Part shown: in pieces, positions 12,367 through 29,100 of the stretch
How positions within the stretch are numbered: the first letter of the stretch is position 1
Layout of the letters: every line of letters starts with the position of its first letter
DNA from: Scatophagus argus
Lineage: Eukaryota > Chordata > Actinopteri > Scatophagidae
Direction: 5' to 3'
NCBI RefSeq assembly: GCF_020382885.2
Contig: NC_058511.1
Location: 7,409,501 to 7,473,500, forward strand
Length of the DNA stretch: 64,000 nucleotides
Position numbers and translations under genes: made by a program
The notes under the pieces: model-generated
The model's input: the letters and a program-made list of their open reading frames with translations, nothing else
The model's database searches: none
What the model was told of the DNA's origin: nothing

Positions 12367-12378
12367 CGCGCATGCGCA
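12367..12378. promoter_or_regulatory. NRF1-type palindrome upstream of tram2
   Basis: CGCGCATGCGCA matches the NRF1 consensus YGCGCAYGCGCR and is centred on a perfect GCGCATGCGC palindrome. It lies about 86-97 bases upstream of the tram2 AUG, the usual place for an NRF1 site in a TATA-less promoter. The sequence match is exact; activity is inferred. Confidence 0.65.
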
Positions 12379-12463
12379 CCTCAGTGAGAAAGTTAACTCC
12401 TGAACTTCGTAGTCAGAAAAATTCTGATATATAAAATAGAAGGGAAAACACCATTGAGTTGAC

Positions 12464-18630
<6,167 letters not shown>

Positions 18631-19458
18631 TACAGCACACTGACTGGCCTGAACAGCGGCCTTAGCCCTGGCTAAGGTTTCTCATCAGTACAACAGGGAA
18701 GCTGGCGGCCACTGGCTACCGAGCCTCTTGTTGAGTATGTCCTGAGATGTTACAGGGACTCAGTCACTACAGACTTAGGCTTGAATGCTGGAAAATGAAA
18801 TCTAAGGAAATCCCTTGAGCCCAACAGACATTTACTTCTTTCATCAGTATTTGTTTATACACCCATGCAGCCTGCTATCCCTCTCCTTGGAGCACCATTT
18901 TATGCCGAATGATTAAAATGTAAAGTGAATGCAGTATGCAGCACACCTTACTGCATGTCAGTGTTCAACATGTTGATGCATATCCTCATACCTAAGTACT
19001 GTACTGATTGTAGTTGTAGTGTTGTCTGACGTTTTCAGCTCTTCCCATTGAGCCGGCTTTGCTTGTTTTCTTGTCTGGTCCATTGGAGCAGAAAAATGTT
19101 ACTGATGATATGGTTTGATATGAGCTTACTGTATACTGGCCTTAACGTTATCTCTTTGATATGTCAGAGAAGGGATTTTGGCCAAACAATAGAATGATCA
19201 TCTGAGCTCTTCCAAATGATTTGTGTCTGTTTAAAATCGTACAGTTGTCACTGGTTGCTTAACAAATAAGCATCAACTATGTATGTTGATATTACCGCAT
19301 GCCATTCCATGTCTTTTTTTTTTAAATTGTTTTGTTAATTACTTTATTAAATAATGCAATTTTCTGAATTGGAGTGTTGACCTTATTATAAAAGGAGACA
19401 AGTGCATGCAGAATTACATGGATTTTTTTGCTATGTTTCCAGTGTTCTCTTACAGTAA

Positions 19459-19464
19459 AATAAA
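19459..19464 (+). promoter_or_regulatory. Probable tram2 polyadenylation signal
   Basis: AATAAA lies 829 bases after the tram2 stop. A second plus-strand signal at about 19880 could serve as a distal site, which would overlap the efhc1 transcript. Confidence 0.45.
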
Positions 19465-19768
19465 CAGCAGTGTGTTTCGGGTCTGAATGGGGTGGTGCAG
19501 GTGGAGTCAGCAATGCTTTCAGCTTTAATGCTATGGACAGCATGATAAAAATGGCCTGATCTTCTGTTTGTCTAGATGAAATGGTCTTGCTTGATTGCTT
19601 GTCTATAACGTAACTTTTTGAAGTAGCTAAATAGGGTAGGTTCTGGCAATGTAAGGGGAGGTATTTTGAGGTCTACACTCCAACACCAAACAGTTGTTGT
19701 ATTTGATAAATTACCTGAAGGTGTCAGATTCTGCCAAATAGATCACCTCTTCCACAGTAGGTTCAGTT

Positions 19769-19778
19769 TTTATTTATT
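19769..19778 (-). promoter_or_regulatory. Probable efhc1 polyadenylation signal
   Basis: The plus strand reads TTTATTTATT, giving two overlapping AATAAA hexamers on the minus strand, about 225 bases after the efhc1 stop. Confidence 0.5.
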
Positions 19779-20000
19779 ATGTTTAGGAACATTCTGAACA
19801 TTCTGTCTTTGATTGATTCTGATGCTTTTCCGACATCATGAAGATGGCCCTGCCACATCATCGCCTGATGAAGGATGAAAATAAAAATAAAAAAATGGGT
19901 ATAAATAGTTGCATATAAAAAATCCAAAGTTTTAAAAAGTGACTGACTACTGGAGGAAATGTATTATATACAGACAGTCTTGGAGGAGCATGGTTTTTGC

Positions 20001-23000
20001 TTAACGGCTAATTTGGTTTTTACCATTCTGATCATCTGGCTGGTTGATTGCTGTTTTCATGCTGAGCTTTTGATGAATAGACTCCGGAGTCTGACAAGGA
20101 ATTGAGTGGTCAGCATCGGTCAACACAAAGCGGTGGCTGAAAACTGAGTGAGGGGAGAGAGATGCTGTGTGTTAGGATTTTAGGCTTTAATATTACCCAC
20201 TGCCCCACTGGAAAATTTAATCTATTTGGTATATAGTTATATGGTATTATTATTTTCCCCATTGGACAAAAGATATTGTAGTTTCTAAATATTAGTTTTG
20301 CAAACCAAGACCTAATAACACAACAATTAGTACAGGCTGTTAAATGTAGAATGTTACCCTCTACTGTGGCTCCAATAGCAAAGTCTGCCGGTGAGTAGAA
20401 CTCTGGGTTTTCAGCTGTAGAGCCTGGCTTGGGGACACGCATCTTTTTCAAAAACTTGCCACCGATGAAGCCAGAGTTGCGAACAGGCTGTTCAAAAATA
20501 CTGATCATGCCATCTGACGGGAAGCAGGACAGTATGAAACGTCGTCCCTCATCTTCAGGACTAGCGGAATCCTGGAATGTCAGCAACACAGGACATTTTA
20601 CACAATGAGAGAAATTATGTATTTTGTTGCTGACGGCTTTGAATTTTGTCCGGTCAGTTACTCCTTACCTTGTTTTAATGCAGAGTCAGGCCCGAGGTTA
20701 CAATGTAGAATGACCAACAGGGCTTGTTTTAGTACTTAATCTTGTGACTCGTAACTACATATAACCCAAAAACAGTCACCTGGACGGTTTACTCACCAGC
20801 CTGGCTCTGTAGTGCAGAACTTTGTTGTCGTTTTCCAGCATCTTTAACATGTTCTTTTTAGGAGGCTCAGGAATTAAAGACAAACAATTCTGGAGAGAGT
20901 CTTCAAGTGAACCAAAACCGTTGTAGGGAGGGACCTCCTATAAATATCATCAGGAGTTGGTAACGGAAAAAGAAAAAAAATGTTTATAACCCCATTAGGC
21001 CACACGTAGTCAGGCAACACGTGTTTTGCGAAGGAAAACAAAAGACATACATGATGAAATTAATTTCTCACCTTCTTTCTCTCCTGAAGCTGGTCAGTCT
21101 TCTTCGGGATCTCCATGGGGCTCATCTCCATGTCGGGGTGGTTCTTCTGGTAATACTCCTTAGTGAAGCCATCACAGTCATACAGCAGGAAGGCACGGCC
21201 CAGCAGTTTTACTGTTTGACCCACTTGGAAGTCTTTTGGGGAGTAGTACTCATCCACCTCGTCTTCTGAAATCTTCAGCACACAGCTGGGAAAGGTCTCT
21301 GGAGAGAAATAATAATAGTGTTATATAGCAGTTAAGAAATACCACTGTATTTATTGTGTCATGATATTTATTTTTTCCTACTTTATGGTTTATTTGATTT
21401 TAAACACATTTAAGGTGTTTACTTTAATCTGCTTTTTTATAATGTCTTTGCATTTGTCTTTTTAAACTGCTGTCTGTTTAAAAATGCTGTTTTTGTCTTT
21501 GTTTTGTTTTTTTTTTTTTATCTATTGTAAATTCATTGTAGGTCTGCATTGTGTCTGTTTCATACAAAAAGGAGCAAAGACATAAAAGTATTGCATTGTA
21601 TTTTATCTTTTTGTATGAAACAAACTACTTGAGGTGGTGGTATGAACCGTTGAAGTTGGGAGGAGACGATAAACTAGGGCAGCATGCTGTTTTTGCACCC
21701 ATGAGGTCAAACGGTGTTGCTCACCAGACTCTGGTTTCATTTTCTTGGGCAGCTTCTGTCTGCGCATCAGGAAAGGGAAGGCAAGTTTCCCACTGTTGAG
21801 TTTGTGGACCTCTCTAATCTCCACAGTGTCATCAACCAGGTAATACTGAATTGTAACAGACCTGGTGTCTCCGTAAAGAGAGTCAGCATCATCCCACAGG
21901 GCAAAGAAACGCAGCACCTGACCAAAAAGATGTTAACTTGTGAAACTGGTTAAGTTAAGTTAACTGTCAACTGGCTAAGTTAAGTTAAAGAAACATGAAC
22001 TTCAACAAAAATTAAATAAGATGGCTTTTGTTAAGTTATCTGATTGTTGCAACAGATATGCAATGCTTGGTGCTGATGTATCTGGAAACTGGTGGAAACT
22101 GATATTTACAAAAGCCAATAAAAAAAAAAAGCAGTGCCACGTCTCACACAATCAGAGTGCTGTCCAGATGTGGGTTTGTAATAGTTACCCAGTGAGTTTG
22201 GAATGAACGGAATTTCCCTTACCTTACGATCCATGGTGAGAAACTGACGCATTCGGTCTGGTTTGGATGGTGTTGTGTAGGAAGATTGAGGTTTTTTCCG
22301 ACGTTCGCTGAAAGGATCCACAGGCATCGGCTCAGGGTCGTTCAGAACAATGCCCTCACTTTCCATGAATTCCTATGATGAATGAGTGACACAGGCAGAG
22401 ATTATAGAGTACATTTACAGCAACATATCCATATTTATGTGTCAGTGAGAGCATTCGTACAGGTCAACGTACCTTTGTAAAAGCATCACACTGTATAATG
22501 TGGTATTTGACCCCGTACACCTCCAGGTCCATGCCGAGATTGAGGTCTTTCCACACATAATGGTCCCCGCGGTCATTCTTTGGCAGACGATGGCGTTTGA
22601 TCCTTTTCCCATGTGGTAACCCAGAATTCTCCACCCTGGGCTCAATGATGCACATACTGTCATCCTCAAGGTAGTAGCAGATGACCACGGAGTGCACGCG
22701 GTACTCCTCTTCAGTGGAGTACAGGATATTTTCCACAAAGTATGCAAAGAATCGCAGCACCTACAAGACAAGAGGGTGGCAAAGATCACACAAACAAGGA
22801 AATAATTGGACGGTTATTTAACAACAACCTTCAGATAGTTACCTCACATTTCTAGGCATTTTTGTACCTTCTTGTCAAGGGCCACATAAGCTGGGATGAA
22901 GTCTTCGCCAAGGCTCTGGTCATAGCTGCCATAAGTGAAGTCCAGTGTGTCTACGCACAACTCATTCATCTCCTTCTCGTTCAGCTGCTCCCATAAAAGA

Positions 23001-23748
23001 GGATCCTGTCCAATGCCCACAGTGGGGCGAAGGGGCAGGCTGTAGCCATTTTTATATATTAGGGTCTGCGGGAGATTGAAGGCTGACTTCTGCGGAGATA
23101 AATCAGTTAGGGGGAAATAAATTTGCTCTGGTAAATGCAAATATTTGCAGCACTGAGTCAAGTGTACACTCAAAATTATCACGTGTTTTAATCTCCGGAA
23201 TAAAAACTGCATTTTTCACCCACAGCTTTTACTAAGTTCCAGAAACATCAATAGAAACAGCACAGCGACACATTTCCAGACAATTCAAAAACAATTAACC
23301 CAGTATTTCTACAAGGTACAACTAAAAGAAATTGAGTGAAAAAATTATGTCCAAGAAACTGATATTGACAAACATTCAAACTTAATAAAATGTAAAGTAG
23401 CTATCACCACAATTTTTACTGAGAGTAAATTCCAGACTTTAATTGAAAGCCATGTCCTTCTACTGTGGCAACAATAACAGTTATTAGCACTTTACATGAC
23501 AGATCAGGTCTGAGTAACACTCAAAACTGCAACGCAGTTAATCTGAAGTAAGAACTGCTCGAATGCAGGATTTGTATTTGCACAAGTGAAAGAGAACAAC
23601 GATTTTTTTTTCGCGGGAAAAACCCGCATTTGGCCAATATGAGTCAATCGTAAATTTGAGTAAGTTTCAATGTAGTTTTTACCGTTACATCCCGAAAAGT
23701 GTATGGTGGTAAAAATGGTAATCCACGGCTGTTCCAGTTCACTGACAT
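20001..23748 (-). CDS. efhc1: EF-hand domain-containing protein 1 (myoclonin-1), DM10-only form
   Basis: Nine minus-strand exons join in frame: 23683-23748 (AUG at 23748), 22868-23089, 22473-22760, 22223-22372, 21725-21917, 21072-21298, 20797-20937, 20358-20571 and 20001-20143, 1644 bases, 547 aa. The start [18 protein letters not shown] aligns with the start of human EFHC1. Three DM10 domains occupy about residues 92-197, 240-360 and 418-520. Conserved blocks include [54 protein letters not shown]-like [16 protein letters not shown] and [16 protein letters not shown]1 is a microtubule-inner protein of motile cilia and also localises to spindle poles; human variants were reported in juvenile myoclonic epilepsy. 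Mammalian EFHC1 is about 640 aa and ends in an EF-hand; this model stops at CGT TAA about 40 residues after the third DM10 domain, so the EF-hand is absent. The gene faces tram2 tail-to-tail. Identity is secure, the C-terminus less so. Confidence 0.95.
21299..21724 (-). other. efhc1 intron 5
   Basis: This 426-base intron is AT-rich with a T run near 21508-21520. I see nothing else in it. Confidence 0.7.
21918..22222 (-). other. efhc1 intron 4
   Basis: A short intron containing repeated AAGTTAAGTTAA words at about 21950-21990. No gene is visible. Confidence 0.65.
23232..23470 (+). repeat. Direct repeat copy 1, in efhc1 intron 1
   Basis: This stretch can be aligned by eye with 23843-24100. 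Shared words in order are TAAGTT, GAAAC.GCACA, CATTTC, GACAATT, AGTATTTCTA versus ACATTTCTA, GTACAACT, AAACTGATA, CATTCAAA, ATCACCAC versus AACCACC, and GTCCT. Copy 1 lies just inside intron 1 of efhc1. Confidence 0.6.
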
Positions 23749-23842
23749 TGCTGGTCTTTCAGTCGGCCTATGTTTTTCGATTTCGTCTGCTCTACAAAAT
23801 GTCAGTTTGTGGATTTACTTAGGTTTCGTTGGCGAGGCTGCG

Positions 23843-24100
23843 GTAAGTTAACGGTATCCATGGAAACGGCACAACAGTAACCCATTTCAGGACAATTAAA
23901 AAAAAAAAAAACAGTTAAACCAACATTTCTATACAGTACAACTGAAAAAAGGGGGGATGAACAAAAAAAAACAAGGAAATGAAGTAATCTCCAAATGGAT
24001 AAACTGATAAGACCATTCAAAATGAATGAACGAAATTGCATAACCACCATAATATCAAGATGTTTTTATGTAGCAAAGCTTTTGTCCTAATCTACGTGCT
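23843..24100 (+). repeat. Direct repeat copy 2, upstream of efhc1
   Basis: This is the partner of the copy at 23232-23470, about 611-630 bases away in the same orientation. Together they flank efhc1 exon 1. The X-box motif lies at the promoter-proximal end of this copy. Confidence 0.6.
23854..23867. promoter_or_regulatory. X-box (RFX-type) motif upstream of efhc1
   Basis: GTATCCATGGAAAC fits the X-box consensus GTHNYYATRRNAAC at every position. It lies about 106-119 bases upstream of the efhc1 AUG. RFX factors drive ciliary genes through such sites, and efhc1 encodes a ciliary protein, so location and gene function agree. Binding itself is inferred. Confidence 0.7.
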
Positions 24101-24515
24101 ACAATCAATTCGAGTGAATTATATCTGCAAATGATTTGTTATACCAATAAACTAACTTTATTATAAATGGATGACTTTTATTTACACTTTAGACTAACTA
24201 AGAGCTCTAATTTTACCAGCAGGGGGCGAACAACACCAATAAATCTCACAACTCGACCTGCCACACAGGTCATCAAAAGCACACAACTTTGTGAGTTCAT
24301 CATGACCTTATCGTGCAATGTTTACTTCCTACATATGTAGTATTATATCACAATGAGATTAGAGCAGTACTCCCCCCCCCCACAGTACAAAGCAATTACT
24401 TTACATAACTGGATTATAATAAAAACAATGTGCACATATGAAATGACATTTAAAATTCAAATAAGGAAATGTGCAAAATCAAACAACACATGGTACAAAT
24501 TATTTTTGAACACAG

Positions 24516-24521
24516 TTTATT
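24516..24521 (-). promoter_or_regulatory. Possible eva1c polyadenylation signal
   Basis: TTTATT on the plus strand gives AATAAA on the minus strand, 1.64 kb after the eva1c stop. It would imply a long 3'UTR; other weaker signals nearer the stop cannot be excluded. Confidence 0.4.
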
Positions 24522-26159
24522 CCAAGCACAGGAGTCATATATTTTGGTCTCACTTTACCAGCTGTTGGCACACTGTCATCCCATTCACACCTTTAAATCT
24601 GTTCGTAACTGTTTAGAAAACAAAATAGAAAGGGATTTTTTTTTATGTCCTGTGTAACTCTAAGTTAAACTCTCTCTTAATCAGGAAAATACCAAGCTTT
24701 TTTTGTCAGAAAACTATAATTAATTCTACACTTGAATCCAGGGCAGCGCAAACAGAACTGGACTGACAATAGCTTATTTTATCAAACTGCAACTTAAACA
24801 TGATTTAAAAGAGGCAGTGCTGGCTCCTTCTCCAGATAGACGTGAGCAGTGATTATCACAAGCATCTGGTTTAGCACTGGCATCTTTGAAACAAGGACAT
24901 GGCTGACACAACACCTGAAAGTTGCTTTCAGTGAAAGAACAATAATGCCTACCAAATTCACCGGTACAAGACTGGATATTATGGTTATGTACATTTACAT
25001 CTGGGGAGAAAGGAAGTGCAATGTGTGACTGAGACATTCAGATTTTACATATGCTCCACTTAAGCAAAACAACAGTAATGATTAAAGTGAATACATATAT
25101 GATAAGCTATATATGGAATATTCAATGGATAAATCATTTGACCAGTTTCCGACTTATATACCAGCTGCACTCTTGACAACAGTGACTTAATAGCTAGAAA
25201 AGGCACTGCACTGTGAATTAAACATACTGTATCAAAAATAAGGTTAAATCACTAAACCTCTTTGAGGCTCTTTATATGATATTTCTAATTCTTCTCTTTG
25301 AATGCTGACAAAGATGTTTAAATGGGCTGATCCCCTTCTTAGGAAGCAAATACATCAACCAAACACAGAAACACTAGGATTGCATCCCTGAGGTGCCAAA
25401 TAACCTTCGCCAAGTATAAAAATATCTCATAATAAACCATACTTGAAAACAAAAAAATACACAACATCAATAAACTATTAAATATTATAAAATAGATTTC
25501 ATAAGGGCTGAGATGAATTAACCCAAAAATATCTTTTGGTTTTCATAAAGTTCAAAAGGCAGCATGGTTATTCACTGTGAAAAGATTGTCTTACTTTGTC
25601 CCACTATCCAGGTACACATCTGTTACTTGTATGCTGCCCCCTCTGTTAAGTCGACACTTGAATACTGGAGGGCGCTGAGCATAAAGGTCCAAGTGTCACA
25701 GTCATTTGCAGCTGCCTCGTGCTCTGCATAAAACAGACCCAGCTGAGGCCCTGGTCCTTCAGTCACCATGTAGTGTGTGTCTAAAGGCAGCTAACCCATA
25801 GATCCTCACTTCAGAGAGGCTCGCTGAGGTCACTGGCAAGGCAGCGTAGCCTTTCACCCCTCGCTTCCGGCAGAAAGAGGCAGCTAAGAAGTGAGCTTAC
25901 CGTGCAGAGTGGGAGCTTATTCTCGTACTGAGCAGGGTACAGCTTATGGTACCCAGAGGAATATGCAAACCAGCAGAGAGGGAGTACTTTCTCCCCCCCC
26001 CCCCAAGTCTGCAATTCCTTCCACACTTCTCATCAGGGTGAGTCGCTTTTGCATGATTGCTTACAAAGCTTCATAAAAGTCACACCTCTTGCATCTTTCC
26101 AACCCAAGTGCGTCCTAGATTTTTGTTAAAGTCACAGAAAAAAAGCTCCTTAGCAGTCC

Positions 26160-29100
26160 TCAGTAATACCGGTTGAGGCTCCGTGTCCCAGGGATGTCAG
26201 GCTGCCCATTCATCCAGATCTCTCGGATGATTCGCTCCCTCTCCTCCAGCCTCTGCGCTCTTTCCAGCTCTTCCGCTGACGTGAACACGTTCATGTTAAG
26301 CGTGCGTTCGAATCGCCGATGCCGCCGCGCCGACAGATCCGAGGTGGTGTCCCAGTCTGAGTCTGAGTCGCTGGAATCGGAGGACGTGTTGGTGGGCCGT
26401 GCTCGTTTCTTGACGGGAGGCCGCTGGCGGGGCTGGCAGTCGGTGCGACAGGAGATCTGGACCACCAGGGCGAAGAGTGTGAGGAAGAGGCCCAAACACA
26501 CACCACAGACGAAGAACAGCGCTGCCCTCTCTGGATGGTCTATTATGGGTGAAAAAGATAGACAGCAAGAGTGTAAGGGGGGAATGCAACGTTTAGTTAC
26601 GTTAGTCTAACTAGATCTTTGGACTTGATGTTGGACCTTATTTTCCTCTGACCTTTTCAGCCTGCTTTGTTATAAAATATTCCACTTGATGGCTCACTCA
26701 CTGTAATGAACACTGGCTGCACACCTAACAAGTCATGTTACTCACTTCCTGAACTTGGCCTATTGGTTTGAGCAAAATGTCTCACAAATTCTGCAAACCC
26801 TCATATGAACTGTAATTTTCCGTCCCCTTGTCTTCACAAATGTATTTTTAAATGTTGTTAACGTGTCCCTCCACCTCCAAGCTCACACTTAAAGGGCTTA
26901 CAGTTATTTTTATAATACTTAATACTTATCGATAAAACACATTTCTTTAATGCAGATCATAAAATTTTACATCATCTTACAATTGCGAGAAAACTTTTTT
27001 TAACAAGTTCGAAGCGAGTTAGCTCAAGTCATAGGCTGGAGCCTATCCCAGCTGACTACGGGCGAGAGGCGGGGTTCACCCTGGACTGGTCGCCAGTCAA
27101 TCGCAGGGCCAACACACATAGACAAACAACCACACACTCTCACCTAGGAACATTGTAGAGTAGCCAATTAACCTAATGTGCATGTTTTTGGTATTGTGGG
27201 AGGACGCCGGAGAACCAGGAGAAAACCTGGAGAAAACCCACGCAGGCACAGGGAGAACATCCAAACTCCACATAGAAGGGCCCAGACCAGGATTCAAACC
27301 TGGAACCCTCTTGCTATGAGGCGACAGTGCTAACCACTGCACCACCGTGCCGCCCTACATTGATTCCCTGTGGTGGAATTTCATCTCTTCCCAAAGGAGG
27401 TCAAGTTAAAGTCTCAAACTTACCTGCCATCAGAGCCTTTCGACCACTCATGTCATGTCACATAAGATATAATGAATGTTGCCCTACCTGATATGTAAGT
27501 GTAGGCAGCCAGGGCGTTGCTGATAAGGGCCATGTTGGGGCTATAGGTGGAGTTGATGATAGGATTCATGCCTGGGGGCTGCAGTGGGCTTTCTTCTCCT
27601 CTTCTTCCACCTCCTCCTCCTCCTCCTCCTCCTGCTTCGGAAAACTTCTGCTCGTTGGGGTTTGTCTCCCTAATCTTCTTCCTATCTGCAAACGACAACA
27701 GAACAGGAAAGTTCAGTTCAACCACACAAAGAAGGTTGGATTCTGAAATGAAGGTGAGCATCTGATTTTTTAGACACAGATGTTTTTCAACAATTTCATT
27801 TCTAGTTAGACGATGAATACACTCCGGGCCCACATACCACATGTACAGTCAGATTGTGACAGCATTAGTTAGGTCATTTATGGTAAAATGAGTGCGTGTT
27901 GTCTCTGAGGTATTGTGACTACAGCATTCAGACCACTTAGTCATCGCCAGCCTCTCTGTGGTTTTCAGTTTTTAGGAGATACGCTTCTGTATAAAGATGC
28001 ATGATACACAAAGGCACACATGTTCACAAAGAGTTGTGTGTTTCAGAGGATAACACAACATCCGCTTCTGTCAAATTCATTCTGACTCAGGTCATTAAGA
28101 AACAGAGAGCCACATGGGAAAAGTTTGCACTTTGGCTTCATTTCAAAATCTCCCCTTTAAAATCTCAATCTATTTATAGATGCGAACAACTGTTTCCTTC
28201 TCATGACTGTCATCACGGTACAACTTCTTTCAGACTTTACATGCTGGTTGCTGTTGTGTATGCAAAAGTGGAGGACTTGAGTTTAGAGAACAGATGGTTT
28301 GATTACTGAGCACAGTCGCTTTCCAAGTGCAACTACTGTAACTTAAACTCCAAGAATAAGTGATGCATCACTGAAAAAAAAAACAACCTTTTAAGCTTCA
28401 ACTGCCAAAACAAACAGGCATTCAGTTCAGAGACCAAAGCCTTGTGTACATATGTGTGCACAGTCATATTTACATGGTTGTTTTTTTGTCAGTGTAGGAA
28501 GGCATGCTGTGGTGACCTGTCACACACACACACACACACACCAGTGACCTCTAATTGCAGAGGCTCTACGATGTGTCAGGCTTCTCTTTATCTGATAAAT
28601 GCAGTTTAGAATGGAGTTGCTCACTGAAGAGGTAAATGTTTCCACCTGGACCCACTGCTGCGGTGCACACATCAGCTAACATTCAACCAGCAGACCACAA
28701 TTTCTCCGTAAAACACAGATGAATCAGCAACAGAAGACGTTCTAGTGCAGAGTGCAGCAGTGGCTCTTTTGATGAAAAACTTTTAATGTGATAAACTCAG
28801 GTGTAATCATTATCAATAATCCTGTCATTTATTATTTTAAACTCTAATATTCAGTGACATTTTAACAACAATAAATGCTGTTTTTGCCTCATGTCCCTTC
28901 TTCGTGTGTTTCGTCTCTGATCAATGCGTCAGAGATGGAAACAGGTTTTTCGAGATGAGTGGAGTGTTTGATGCTGGTTCAAGGAAATGAAAGCATTCAT
29001 GCGTCAGGAACTGTCAGCGCCACAACACTACATCTCCTGCGCGCTCCCTCTCTTAACTCCTCATTCATTCATCTATCCTCCTAATTAGTATAGTGCCAGC

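Larger units (their letters stand above)
10968..12463 (+). other. xkr5 3'UTR and tram2 upstream region
   Basis: About 1.2 kb after the xkr5 stop is AT-rich 3'UTR, probably ending just after the AATAAA at 12143-12148; a G-rich run lies near 11880. Only about 300 bases then remain before the tram2 AUG, so the tram2 promoter must be compact and lies close to the xkr5 cleavage site. Confidence 0.6.
18631..20000. other. tram2 and efhc1 3'UTRs, tail-to-tail
   Basis: The two stop codons face each other 1.37 kb apart, so this stretch should be the two 3'UTRs with little spacer. Plus-strand AATAAA signals lie at 19459-19464 and about 19880-19885; minus-strand signals lie at 19769-19778. I looked here on the minus strand for the EF-hand exon expected of efhc1 and found none. 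Confidence 0.65.
23749..26159 (-). other. efhc1 upstream region and eva1c 3'UTR
   Basis: The part nearest efhc1 holds its promoter with the X-box and a repeat copy. From about 24500 to 26159 is probably eva1c 3'UTR, reaching a minus-strand AATAAA at 24516-24521. C runs of 10-12 bases lie at about 24372-24381 and 25993-26004. No further gene is visible. Confidence 0.6.

Noticed and set aside
26173-26610. 145-codon plus-strand open frame over the last eva1c exon
   Set aside because: It is the antisense shadow of the real exon, which aligns well with EVA1C on the minus strand.
27270-27340. tRNA-like head with A- and B-boxes considered as a tRNA gene
   Set aside because: It cannot fold as a full cloverleaf by eye and continues into a SINE body, so it is a SINE head. 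The same applies to 54619-54690.
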